A stretch of DNA of 55,944 nucleotides from Clostridia bacterium (GTDB taxonomy: Bacteria > Bacillota > Clostridia > Christensenellales > Aristaeellaceae), in contig JAEDIV010000001.1 of the NCBI GenBank assembly GCA_016296675.1, positions 1-55,944 on the forward strand, in the 5' to 3' direction. Below are positions 15,514-23,394 of this stretch, in pieces. The position numbers were made by a program, and so were the translations under genes. Each line of letters opens with the position of its first letter. The stretch's first letter is position 1. The notes beneath the pieces were generated by a model that saw only the letters and a program-made list of their open reading frames with translations, was not told where the DNA came from and made no database searches.

Positions 15514-16304
15514 CCAAGAAAACCATCACACATAGAGATTCTTTTTTGAACATGCGCAATTGTGGCATGTTTGATCCGGGCGGAGAGCATTCCTTCTCCG
15601 CCCTCATTTTTTGTAAGAAGAGCCGTCTGGTCCAGCATATGAAGATACACATCCATCATGCGCTTAACCGCGTGATCCTGCGCCCCTGAAGAAACCGCCT
15701 CAGCCGTGCTTCTCTCCTTCCCAAGGTCATAAGCCAGAACCGACAAAAGCACGCACGCTTCCCGCCCGCTCAAATCCCCCCGGTCTATTCTCTTTGAGAT
15801 ATCCATCATCGATTTTTCCCATTGTGAAAATGCCCGAGCGGCAAATTCGGCTGCGTCAAGCACTGCCTGATCCGCCGTTACACGAAGGGTAACGCCCTTT
15901 GAAGAGACAATGATCACTTTCGCGTCCATCCCGCCTTTCGTGAGATGCGCTATCATTTTTTCAGCTTCGGTCTTAGAAAAATACACATTCCCGACCGAAT
16001 AATATCTGCCCTCCTTTTCAAAAAGATATCCTGCTGCTCCTCTTTGCATATTCCGCGCGGCATTCAGCCGGACCGTTTCCGGTTTATCACTTTCACACAG
16101 CGAAATGAGATAGTATTCCGCCTTTTCGATTTCAATCTCCCGCGTGCTTTTTGCATTCTTCGCAGTGCTGCTTTCGATTGCCTTTTCCGTTTGAACGCTC
16201 ACAGCCGAAAGATAAAACACGATGGAGAACACCAAAAATGCAATCACCAGCGCCGGAAAAGACGCCCTTTCGCGCCTGACCTTCACTCGCTTAAGGCTTC
16301 TCAT
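15504..16304 (-). CDS. Single-pass membrane protein with SPOR-like segment, function unknown
   Basis: A 266-residue protein: basic N-terminus (residues 1-16), one transmembrane helix (about 17-36, FPALVIAFLVFSIVFYLSAV), then an outside domain. Residues ~65-110 (YLISLCESD... GAAGYLFEKEGRYYSVGNVYFSKTEAEKMIAHL) have the pattern of a SPOR/SPOR-like fold, which binds denuded peptidoglycan. The remainder is helical. I start at the ATG at 16304, 7 bases after GGAGG; an upstream ATG at 16319 overlaps that site. I cannot name a family with certainty. It ends convergently with surE. Confidence 0.6.
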   Translation of the reverse strand: MRSLKRVKVRRERASFPALVIAFLVFSIVFYLSAVSVQTEKAIESSTAKNAKSTREIEIEKAEYYLISLCESDKPETVRLNAARNMQRGAAGYLFEKEGRYYSVGNVYFSKTEAEKMIAHLTKGGMDAKVIIVSSKGVTLRVTADQAVLDAAEFAARAFSQWEKSMMDISKRIDRGDLSGREACVLLSVLAYDLGKERSTAEAVSSGAQDHAVKRMMDVYLHMLDQTALLTKNEGGEGMLSARIKHATIAHVQKRISMCDGFLGQN

Positions 16305-16411
16305 CTGCCCGCCTCCCATATGAGATTTTTTATCAACGTCTGTCTTTTATCGTTGCGAAGACCATCTTTTTGCGCTATAATAGATTTATCATATTATGCG
16401 GAGGTGGCCTC

Positions 16412-17197
16412 ATGAAGAACTTTGTTATCGGCGCGCAGCTGTATTCCGTGCGCAACCTCGTACAGGATGCCGAAGGCCTGAAAAACACACTGAAAAGTCT
16501 TAAGGAAATGGGCTATAACACCTGTCAGCTGTCCGGCCAGAGCCGCGACATTCCCGACGAAGTCGTGCGCGATATTCTGGAAGAAACCGGTATGACTCCC
16601 GTCGTCACCCACAACTCCATGGATGATTTTGATAAAGAACTCGACGCGCTGATCCGCCGCCACAAGACCTGGAATGTCAAATATGCAGGTCTGGGCTCCA
16701 TGAGCGGCGAATACCGCACAAGCGCCGAGGGCTTTAAGAAATTCGCGCTGCATATCAACGAAATTGCAAAGAAGCTCGCCGATGAAGGCCTCACCTTTGT
16801 CTACCACAACCACGCCTTCGAATTTGAGCGCTTTGACGGCGTGCTCGGCATGGACATCCTGTTTGATACCTTCTGTCCCGAAGCGCAGTTTGAGCTGGAC
16901 ACCTATTGGGTACAGGCGGGCGGATGCGATCCGGTTGCATGGATCAAAAAGGTCAACGGACGCATGGACGTAGGCCATTTCAAAGACATGGCCGGCTGCG
17001 CGGAAAACGGACAGCACCACAAGATGGTTCCCATCGGAAGCGGCAATCTCAACTGGCCCGAAATCATCCGTGCATGCGAAGAAACCGGCGTCAAGTATGT
17101 CGAAATCGAGCAGGACAACGCGGCTGACACACAGTGCCCGCTCGGCCAGATGAAATCCTCCATCGACTATTTAAAGACGCTCGGCGTTACCTTCTGA
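16412..17197 (+). CDS. Sugar-phosphate isomerase/epimerase-like TIM-barrel protein
   Basis: A 261-residue protein of the AP-endonuclease-2/xylose-isomerase-like TIM barrel family (IolE/IolI group): IGAQLYSVRNLVQDAEGLKNTL at the start, YHNHAFEFERFDG (about 142-154), ELDTYWVQAGG with a probable metal ligand, VGHFKDM (H/D ligands) and YVEIEQDNA near the end. Such enzymes isomerise or epimerise sugars with a divalent metal. The start at 16412 follows GGAGGTG. Its TGA stop overlaps the tadA ATG by one base (TGATG), coupling the two genes. The substrate is unknown. Confidence 0.85.
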   Translation: MKNFVIGAQLYSVRNLVQDAEGLKNTLKSLKEMGYNTCQLSGQSRDIPDEVVRDILEETGMTPVVTHNSMDDFDKELDALIRRHKTWNVKYAGLGSMSGEYRTSAEGFKKFALHINEIAKKLADEGLTFVYHNHAFEFERFDGVLGMDILFDTFCPEAQFELDTYWVQAGGCDPVAWIKKVNGRMDVGHFKDMAGCAENGQHHKMVPIGSGNLNWPEIIRACEETGVKYVEIEQDNAADTQCPLGQMKSSIDYLKTLGVTF

Positions 17198-17661
17198 TGT
17201 TTACAAAAAACGATGAAACCATGATGCGATTCGCGCTTGAAGAAGCGCGGGTCGCATTTCAGGAAGGCGAGATCCCCGTAGGCGCCGTGATTGCGCACGG
17301 GGATGTTTTGCTTGCGCGCGCCCACAACACGCGCGAAAGCGCCTGCGACCCTACCGCCCACGCTGAAATCAACGTTCTCAGGGAAGCCGCCCGAAAGACG
17401 GGGCGATGGCGCATGAAAGATCTTACCATATATGTGACGCTCGAGCCTTGCCCCATGTGCGCAGGCGCAATCGCGATGAGCGGCATGAAAAAACTGGTTT
17501 TCGGCGCACATGACACGCAGTACGGCTGCGCAGGCAGCATTTACCGTCTGACAGAGGACCCGGCGCTGCCGGGCTATTGTCCGTCTGACGGCGGTCTTAT
17601 GGAGGATGAGTGCGCTCATCTTTTAAACGAATTCTGGTCCGATACGCGCAGTAAAAAATGA
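17197..17661 (+). CDS. tadA: tRNA adenosine(34) deaminase TadA
   Basis: A 154-residue zinc deaminase. Active site: HAE (H55, E57) in DPTAHAEINVLREAAR and the two zinc cysteines C85 and C88 in LEPCPMCAGAI. It converts A34 of tRNA-Arg(ACG) to inosine. I start at the ATG sharing its A with the preceding TGA; the frame is open further upstream, but that part lies inside the isomerase gene. Length is normal for the family. It lacks a visible Shine-Dalgarno of its own, fitting translational coupling to the gene above. Confidence 0.93.
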   Translation: MFTKNDETMMRFALEEARVAFQEGEIPVGAVIAHGDVLLARAHNTRESACDPTAHAEINVLREAARKTGRWRMKDLTIYVTLEPCPMCAGAIAMSGMKKLVFGAHDTQYGCAGSIYRLTEDPALPGYCPSDGGLMEDECAHLLNEFWSDTRSKK

Positions 17662-17726
17662 AAAATATCTCTGTCACGTAAAATTTCCAAGCATAACGGA
17701 AATTCAAATCAAAATTGCCCGGCAAG

Positions 17727-17735
17727 TGATATACT
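17727..17735 (+). promoter_or_regulatory. Extended -10 promoter before the RNase J gene
   Basis: TGA-TATACT matches the extended -10 consensus and lies about 100 bases before the RNase J start. No good -35 is seen at 17 bp. An AAAAGGAGG ribosome binding site precedes the gene. Confidence 0.4.
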
Positions 17736-17836
17736 TTATACAGGGCTGTTTTCTTATGTAGAACTGATCCGTACAGGCGCTGCACTGTACGGTAAAAATA
17801 AAACAAAACATATCAACACAGAAAAGGAGGTAACTT

Positions 17837-19540
17837 ATGGCCAAAAAACCCGTTTCTTCGCAAAACCGAAGAAGAAACGCACCGAAAACGAATTCCAATG
17901 CACTGCGCATCATCCCCTTGGGCGGTCTGGGTGAGATCGGAAAGAACATGACCGCTTTTGAGTACGGCAACGATATCATCGTTGTGGATATCGGCTCCAT
18001 CTTCCCGCGCGAGGACATGCCCGGCGTAGACCTCGTCATCCCTGACACATCCTATCTCCAGATGAACCGCGACCGCGTTCGCGGATATATGATCACCCAC
18101 GGCCATGAAGACCATATCGGCGCGGCTCCGTATGTGCTCAGGGAAATCCCTGCGCCCGTGTATGCCACGCGCCTGACTGCCGCTTTGATTGAAAGCAAGC
18201 TCAAAGAGCACAAACTGCTCGGAAGCGTAAATATAAATGTAATCGAGCCCGTCGATGTTATAACCGCGGGCGTATTCAAAGTAGAGTTTATCCGCATGAG
18301 CCACTCCATCGCCGGAACATGCGCCCTGGCCATTCATACGCCGGTGGGCGTTATCGTTCACACGGGCGATTTCAAGGTGGATTATACGCCCATCGACGGC
18401 CAGCTGATGGATCTGGGCAGGCTGGGCGCTCTGGGCACGAAAGGCGTTCTTCTCATGATGGCGGATTCCACCAATGTTGAGCGTCCCGGCTACACCATGA
18501 GCGAAAGAAAAGTCGGCGAAACGTTCAACAATCTTTTCGACCGCGCACAGGGACGCATCATCATCGCGATGTTCGCAAGCAACGTTCACCGCATCCAGAT
18601 GGTTATCGACGCTGCCGTACGGCGTCACCGCCGCGTATGTCTGATCGGAAGAAGCATGGTGAACGTCGCGCGCTTAAGCACGCAGCTGGGCTATATGACC
18701 GTTCCCGAAGGGTATCTAATCAATGCGGATGATCTGGACAGATATCCGGATGACGAAATCGTCGTCATCACGACAGGCAGCCAGGGCGAACCCATGAGCG
18801 GTCTTGCGCGCATGGCGTTTCAGGAGCACAAAAAGCTGGAAATCCGCCCCGGCGACATGGTCATCGTATCTGCAACTCCCATCCCCGGAAACGAAAAAAG
18901 CGTATCGCGCGTACTCAACCAATTGGTCAAGACCGGCGCAGACGTTATCTATGACGCGCTTGCCGAAGTCCATGTGTCCGGTCACGCGCGCCAGGAAGAG
19001 CTTAAGCTCATCCATGCGCTGGTCAAACCGAAGTATTTCATTCCCGTGCACGGCGAATACAGGCATCTTTATCATCATGCCAATCTCGCAATCACCATGG
19101 GCATGCCGGAAGAAAACGTGCTCATTCCCGACAACGGCACCGTCATCGAACTTACGCCCGACAGCATGAAGGCTGTGGACGCTGTATCCTCCGGCGCAGT
19201 TCTGATCGATGGTCTGGGGATCGGCGACGTCGGCGAAACTGTGCTTCGCGACAGAAAGCATCTTTCGGAAGACGGCCTTATCATCGTGGTCATCGGCCTT
19301 GATCACGAGGACGGCACGCTTGTCAGCGGCCCCGACATTGTCTCGCGCGGCTTCGTCTATGTAAAGGAAAACGAGGACATCATGGAAGGCGCGCGCGCTA
19401 CCGTGCGCCGCATTCTTGACGCCAAGCTCTATACCGGCATCTCCACAAGCGCGCTCAAGGATATGATAAGAGAGGCTCTGTCCCGCTATATCTACGATAC
19501 CATCAAGCGCAATCCCATGATTCTGACCATTATTGTCTGA
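17837..19540 (+). CDS. Ribonuclease J
   Basis: A 567-residue metallo-beta-lactamase/beta-CASP ribonuclease. Motifs: LGGLGEIGKNM (29-39), the zinc motif THGHEDHIG (87-95), the beta-CASP stretch with SGHARQEEL and HGEYRHL, and a C-terminal domain ending in FVYVKENEDIMEGA... It has endo- and 5'-3' exonuclease activity and acts in mRNA decay and rRNA maturation in Bacillota. A lysine/arginine-rich tail of ~22 residues precedes the core. It heads a run rnj-ylbF-mltG-sigK on the same strand with no visible terminators between. RnjA and RnjB cannot be told apart here. Confidence 0.93.
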   Translation: MAKKPVSSQNRRRNAPKTNSNALRIIPLGGLGEIGKNMTAFEYGNDIIVVDIGSIFPREDMPGVDLVIPDTSYLQMNRDRVRGYMITHGHEDHIGAAPYVLREIPAPVYATRLTAALIESKLKEHKLLGSVNINVIEPVDVITAGVFKVEFIRMSHSIAGTCALAIHTPVGVIVHTGDFKVDYTPIDGQLMDLGRLGALGTKGVLLMMADSTNVERPGYTMSERKVGETFNNLFDRAQGRIIIAMFASNVHRIQMVIDAAVRRHRRVCLIGRSMVNVARLSTQLGYMTVPEGYLINADDLDRYPDDEIVVITTGSQGEPMSGLARMAFQEHKKLEIRPGDMVIVSATPIPGNEKSVSRVLNQLVKTGADVIYDALAEVHVSGHARQEELKLIHALVKPKYFIPVHGEYRHLYHHANLAITMGMPEENVLIPDNGTVIELTPDSMKAVDAVSSGAVLIDGLGIGDVGETVLRDRKHLSEDGLIIVVIGLDHEDGTLVSGPDIVSRGFVYVKENEDIMEGARATVRRILDAKLYTGISTSALKDMIREALSRYIYDTIKRNPMILTIIV

Positions 19541-19592
19541 TAAAAATGAACATTGGCTTCATCAAATCCGTCCAAGAGAGGAAACAAACACC

Positions 19593-19943
19593 ATGAATGT
19601 TTACGATCAGGCGCATGCGCTCGCGCGTTCGCTCAAGGAAACCGAAGAATACAGGGAGTATATCCGCCTGAAGACGCTGGCATATGAGGATTCCACCAAC
19701 AAAGCGCTTCTGGACGAATATAAGCGCATGCAGTTCAGGCTCCAGGCGCGCGCAGCCTCGGGCGAAGGCATGGACAACGAAGAAATGCAGAAGCTTCAAA
19801 GAATCGCTTCTCTTCTTCAGTTCAATCAGGATGCGTCCCAGTACCTTCTGGCAGAATTCCGCTTTCAGAAAATGCTCGCGGACATTTATAAAATTCTCGG
19901 CGATGTAGCCGGCATCGATATCGATGCGCTCACGCAGGCCTGA
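19593..19943 (+). CDS. YlbF/YmcA-family protein
   Basis: A 116-residue all-helical protein of the YlbF/YmcA family (pfam Com_YlbF): MNVYDQAHALARSLKETEEYREYIRLK, then helices through SLLQFNQDASQYLLAEFRFQKMLADIYKILGDVAGID. In Bacillus, YlbF, YmcA and YaaT form the Y-complex that acts with RNase Y in mRNA maturation and affects Spo0A and ComK. Its place directly behind an RNase J gene fits an RNA-processing role. I start at the ATG at 19593, after GAGAGGAAAC; upstream in-frame codons lack a ribosome binding site. Confidence 0.85.
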   Translation: MNVYDQAHALARSLKETEEYREYIRLKTLAYEDSTNKALLDEYKRMQFRLQARAASGEGMDNEEMQKLQRIASLLQFNQDASQYLLAEFRFQKMLADIYKILGDVAGIDIDALTQA

Positions 19944-19960
19944 TCAATCGGAGGGAAGAT

Positions 19961-21238
19961 ATGTCCAAACATCGGAAAAAGAAGCGCATTCAGGACCGAA
20001 ATCCGTTCAAGCCGCGCCGCTATACGCGCGAAACCGTCATGCGCGACCGCGAATACGGCATGTTCTGGTATGCATGGCTGTGGCAGATTCTAAGGCCTGT
20101 GGTCATTTTCACGTGCGCTCTTTTGATCGTCGTCGGCCTGATTTCAACCGCGTGGGAAAAAATCTACAACGGCTATATTTCAGCGCCGGATGAAAACGAC
20201 TATCTGACGCCCGGCTTTACCATCTCTTCCGGCGAATCCATTTCGACCATCGGAAAAAACTTAGAAGCGCAGGGCTATATCAAATCCCCCTCTGTTTTCA
20301 AGTATTACATTCAGTTCTACGGCCTTACCAACAAAATCCAGTCCGGTATGTATTACCTTTCGCGCGATATGAATCTGTTTGAGGTCGTGGATGCAATTTC
20401 CTCCGGAAATGCCACCAACGAGCGCACCATCCGCATCATTCCCGGCTGGACGGTCGAGGAGATCGCAAAATATCTGAAAGACATCGGCGCAATCGCAAAC
20501 GAATCCGATTTCCTGTCCGCGTGCAAGCAATATGAGCCCTTCCTGGGCTACAGCCTCGCGCTCATCAATGCCGAGAGCAACGAGAATCTGATCAGGCGCG
20601 CTTATCCGCTTGAGGGCTATCTCGCGCCGGACACCTACCGCGTGTATCTCTCAGCCGATGCACAATCCATCATCCGCACCCTCTTAAGGCAGACAGACGT
20701 CGTCTATGCGTCCCTTTTCACCAACGAAGCCGTTTATGATGAAAACGGAAACCTCGTAAAGGAAGCCGATCCCTACGGCACCAAGCAGGTTCCGCTCACG
20801 GAAAGCCAGATCATCACCCTCGCCTCCGTCATCGAAAAAGAAGCGACGACGATCGAGGACATGAAAAAGGTAAGCGCAGTATTCTATAACCGCCTGGCTG
20901 CCGGCATGCGGCTTGAAAGCGATCCGACCGCCACCTATCTTACCGGCACTACGCGTCTGGCGCTGACGACAGAAGACATTTCCGCCAATACGCAGTACAA
21001 CACCTACCGCGTAGCGGGACTTCCCGTCGGTCCGATCTGCAATCCTTCCAAGAACGCCCTGGTCGCCGCGATGAATCCGGATGAGACGTTCATAAACGAA
21101 AACTATCTTTTCTTCTGCGCCGCTGAGCCCGCGTCGGGCAAATTGGTCTTTGCCAAAACCAATGAAGAACACGAGGCCAACGTAAACAAATACCGCCCGC
21201 TCTGGCAGGCCTACGATCTTGAGCACAACGCACAGTAA
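19961..21238 (+). CDS. mltG: Endolytic peptidoglycan transglycosylase MltG
   Basis: A 425-residue membrane-anchored YceG/MltG protein. A basic cytoplasmic tail (1-33) and one transmembrane helix (about 42-62) are followed by a LysM-like region (FTISSGESISTIGKNLEAQGYIKSPSVFKYY) and the catalytic domain with LASVIEKEA, whose glutamate is the proposed catalytic residue (~292), and the closing GLPVGPICNPSKNALVAAMNP. It cuts nascent glycan strands and probably sets their length. It lies 17 bases after ylbF with a GGAGGG site. No terminator is visible before sigK. Confidence 0.93.
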   Translation: MSKHRKKKRIQDRNPFKPRRYTRETVMRDREYGMFWYAWLWQILRPVVIFTCALLIVVGLISTAWEKIYNGYISAPDENDYLTPGFTISSGESISTIGKNLEAQGYIKSPSVFKYYIQFYGLTNKIQSGMYYLSRDMNLFEVVDAISSGNATNERTIRIIPGWTVEEIAKYLKDIGAIANESDFLSACKQYEPFLGYSLALINAESNENLIRRAYPLEGYLAPDTYRVYLSADAQSIIRTLLRQTDVVYASLFTNEAVYDENGNLVKEADPYGTKQVPLTESQIITLASVIEKEATTIEDMKKVSAVFYNRLAAGMRLESDPTATYLTGTTRLALTTEDISANTQYNTYRVAGLPVGPICNPSKNALVAAMNPDETFINENYLFFCAAEPASGKLVFAKTNEEHEANVNKYRPLWQAYDLEHNAQ

Positions 21239-21314
21239 TCGTTTTTCTTCGCTGTCCAATCATTTGGGAAGGTAAAAAACATCATCCAAACTGTATTTTA
21301 AAGCCACAGTCCCA

Positions 21315-21392
21315 TCGGACAGGCAAGCAAAACACAACACCCGCATACACTCCCGTGAAGAAGCAAAGCTTTTCGGGAGGGATGCGGGTGTT
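21315..21392 (+). promoter_or_regulatory. sigK control region: SpoIIID-like box, sigma-E-like -10, RBS-sequestering inverted repeat
   Basis: TCGGACAGGC (21315-21324) fits the SpoIIID consensus WWRRACARNY at 9 of 10 positions. CATACACT (21344-21351) fits the sigma-E -10 CATACANT. An inverted repeat pairs AACACCCGCAT (21336-21346) with ATGCGGGTGTT (21382-21392) and CTCCCG (21350-21355) with CGGGAG (21374-21379). The right strand contains the ribosome binding site GGGAGG (21375-21380) and the start codon. No good sigma-E -35 is seen. Transcription from the -10 would begin near 21358, past the left strand. Confidence 0.6.
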
Positions 21393-22074
21393 ATCGGATC
21401 TTCTTATCTACATTCTGGACGGCGCGCAGATTCTCTTCGGGCATCTGCGCATTCGCTCTTCCTTTCCCAAGCCGCTTTCCGAAAAGGAAGAAGAGGAAAA
21501 AATCCGCCTTGCCTGCGAAGGCGATGAGGAAGCAAAACGGCTTTTGATCGAGCACAATCTCAGGCTTGTCGCTCACATCGCAAAAAAATACGCCGGCGGC
21601 GCAGATACAGACGATCTCGTGAGCGTCGGAACCATCGGACTTATGAAAGCGGTATCCACCTTTCGTCCGGAGGTCGGAAGGCTCACAACCTATGCGTCAA
21701 GATGCATAGAAAACGAGATTCTGATGCTCCTTCGAGCAAGCAAAAAACTGAAAAGCAATATATCGTTCAACGAACCCATCGGCGCGGATAAGGACGGAAA
21801 CAGCATTCTCGTATCCGATCTTCTGGGAACGGATCCAAACGCGCTGAGCGATGAAGCGGAAATCAGAATCGAATCCAGGCGTGCGCTCGCCCTCATTCCA
21901 AAGCTACTCACCCCAAGAGAGCAGAAGGTCGTCTACCTCCGCTACGGCCTGATCGGCGGTGCGCCAAAGCCGCAGCATGCCGTAGCAAAACTTCTCGGAA
22001 TCTCAAGAAGCTATGTCTCCCGGATTGAAAAAAAGGCGCTTGAAAAATTAAGAGGCGCGCTTATGGGCGAATAA
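21388..22074 (+). CDS. sigK: Sporulation sigma factor of the sigma-K type
   Basis: A ~228-residue sigma-70 factor with regions 2-4. Residues 1-22 form a hydrophobic segment (LSDLLIYILDGAQILFGHL) like the pro-peptide of pro-sigma-K, followed by FPKPLSEKEEEE, matching FPQPLSSSEE of Bacillus SigK. Core region: LLIEHNLRLVAHIAKKY, DLVSVGTIGLMKAV, TYASRCIENEILMLLR, and region 4 ISRSYVSRIEKKALEKL. I favour the GTG at 21388, 7 bases after GGGAGG; ATG 21382 is too close to that site and the GTG at 21355 has none. Sigma-K runs late gene expression in the mother cell. The gene is not interrupted by a skin element. SigE is the alternative but less likely. Confidence 0.85.
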   Translation: MLSDLLIYILDGAQILFGHLRIRSSFPKPLSEKEEEEKIRLACEGDEEAKRLLIEHNLRLVAHIAKKYAGGADTDDLVSVGTIGLMKAVSTFRPEVGRLTTYASRCIENEILMLLRASKKLKSNISFNEPIGADKDGNSILVSDLLGTDPNALSDEAEIRIESRRALALIPKLLTPREQKVVYLRYGLIGGAPKPQHAVAKLLGISRSYVSRIEKKALEKLRGALMGE

Positions 22075-22082
22075 GGCGCATA

Positions 22083-22120
22083 AAAACCGGGCCGGATCAT
22101 ACCAGATCCTGCCCGGTTTT
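22083..22120 (+). terminator. Intrinsic terminator after sigK
   Basis: AAAACCGGGC (22083-22092) pairs with GCCCGGTTTT (22111-22120), with an inner GGATC/GATCC stem. It lies 9 bases past the sigK stop and, with its A-run, may also end the convergent NlpC/P60-like gene. Confidence 0.88.
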
Positions 22121-22136
22121 CAATTGCCTGTCTTCT

Positions 22137-23123
22137 TTATACGTATCTTCTGCCCCAGCAGAAAGTCTCATAATAATATCCGGAGCTCATCTTGGAGACG
22201 ACAACCATGCCGGCCGCGCTGGACGCATGGATAAAATAGCCGCTGCCAAGATAGATGCCGACATGATCGATGATGTTATCGTCATTGCCCTCGCAGTCGA
22301 AGCAGACGATATCGCCGCGCTTGAGTTCGCGTCTGGAAACAAAAGCCACGTTTCCGCTGTGTCCGATTTCCTTCACGCTGGAAGGAACGCTGAAGCCAAG
22401 CGTGGCAAACATTGCTCTTACAAAAGACGCATTTTTGAAGGTTGTGGTATTGTTGGGGCTCGACGCATATTTGCATCCGAGGCGGGACTGCGCCGCGTAG
22501 ATGATGTATTCGATATACTTGCTTCTTCCCATGCTGGCTGCAACGTAGGACTGCTTGCTCTTTACGGCGCTGGGCATTTTGGTGGAAGAATTGGAGGAAG
22601 AATACGTACCCTTTTTGCTGGAAGAGAGCGCGAAGATATCCTTCTTGGTGGTGCTCAGATAAGACTTTCTGATGTAGCCGCTGCCCTTTCCGTCGTAATT
22701 GGTTACGAGGTAATAGCTGCCGGAAGTACCGACAATATAGACCGGATAGTCGGCCGTCAGGGTATTGATCACCTTGCTGGAAGAAGAAGCCTTCTGATAA
22801 AGCTTCGTCATCTTCGTGGTATACGCAAGCTGCTTGGTCTGGCTGGAGGACGACTTTTTCTTCATATCGTCCAGCTGCGCATACCCTTTCCTTCCATTAT
22901 AGGAAATGCGGGCCCAATTGCCGGAAGTGGCCAGAACCGTGAATTCGGTATTCTTCTTAAGATAGCCCAGATAATACTTATCGCTTTCCTTGTTGGTGGA
23001 ATAGACTTTCATCTTGCTGGCAGTAACAACCGCTGCATAGTCCGCAAGCGCATAGGCGGGCAGCATCATAAGAAGAAGGATCACAGCAATCACACGCTTT
23101 ACGCCTTTTGCAAATCTTTCCAT
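22137..23123 (-). CDS. Secreted SH3b-NlpC/P60-like protein, catalytic Cys missing
   Basis: A 328-residue exported protein: signal peptide (residues 1-28, ending ...LPAYALADYA), two SH3b-like repeats (about 30-90 and 100-165), a Ser/Lys-rich linker, then an NlpC/P60 fold (about 205-328). The C-terminal part keeps RRELKRGDIVCFDC and HVGIYLGSGYFIHASS with the active-site histidine. The usual catalytic DCSGFV motif is replaced by KNASFV, so the nucleophilic Cys is an Asn. It is therefore probably not an active peptidase but a wall-binding or regulatory protein. The start at 23123 follows AAGGAGGG. Promoter at 23208-23236. Confidence 0.82.
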   Translation of the reverse strand: MERFAKGVKRVIAVILLLMMLPAYALADYAAVVTASKMKVYSTNKESDKYYLGYLKKNTEFTVLATSGNWARISYNGRKGYAQLDDMKKKSSSSQTKQLAYTTKMTKLYQKASSSSKVINTLTADYPVYIVGTSGSYYLVTNYDGKGSGYIRKSYLSTTKKDIFALSSSKKGTYSSSNSSTKMPSAVKSKQSYVAASMGRSKYIEYIIYAAQSRLGCKYASSPNNTTTFKNASFVRAMFATLGFSVPSSVKEIGHSGNVAFVSRRELKRGDIVCFDCEGNDDNIIDHVGIYLGSGYFIHASSAAGMVVVSKMSSGYYYETFCWGRRYV

Positions 23124-23207
23124 ATTTTTCCCTCCTTGTATCGACAAGGTATATTGCCATATACCTATAATAAAGCTGTTTTACCATTCATATAACTATG
23201 TATAATA

Positions 23208-23236
23208 ATCATAGCATACCTGCTTTCAAAAATCAA
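23208..23236 (-). promoter_or_regulatory. Promoter of the NlpC/P60-like gene
   Basis: Minus-strand TTGATT (23231-23236), 17-bp spacer, TATGAT (23208-23213). It lies 85 bases before the start codon, next to a 23-bp tandem duplication on its upstream side. Confidence 0.6.
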
Positions 23237-23241
23237 GCATT

Positions 23242-23287
23242 CAGGATGCAATATCATAATTTTGCAGGATGCAATATCATAATTTTG
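23242..23287. repeat. Exact tandem duplication of 23 bp
   Basis: Two adjacent identical copies (23242-23264 and 23265-23287) of an AT-rich unit beginning CAGGATGCAATATCATAA. It lies just upstream of the NlpC/P60-like promoter, so it could be a doubled regulator site or a simple slippage duplication. The rest of the gap up to 23394 holds nothing I recognise. Confidence 0.85.
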
Positions 23288-23394
23288 CCATGAGCATTAT
23301 TCTGTTTATGGCTATAGACCCCTTGCAGGCATTCGCCTTTCAGCTGCATATAAAGAAAAGAGCGCCGCATACTTTGCAGCACCCTTTTTTCTAT

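Noticed and set aside
21344..21392. Inverted repeat before sigK as an intrinsic terminator
   Set aside because: No T-run follows the right arm; the sequence continues as coding ATCGG, and the arm contains the ribosome binding site.
22227..23195. Rightward frame of 322 codons opposite the NlpC/P60-like gene
   Set aside because: No ribosome binding site and no recognisable domain; the minus strand has a signal peptide, SH3b repeats and AAGGAGGG before its start.
23242..23287. CRISPR array
   Set aside because: Only two adjacent copies without spacers; no cas genes anywhere in the window.
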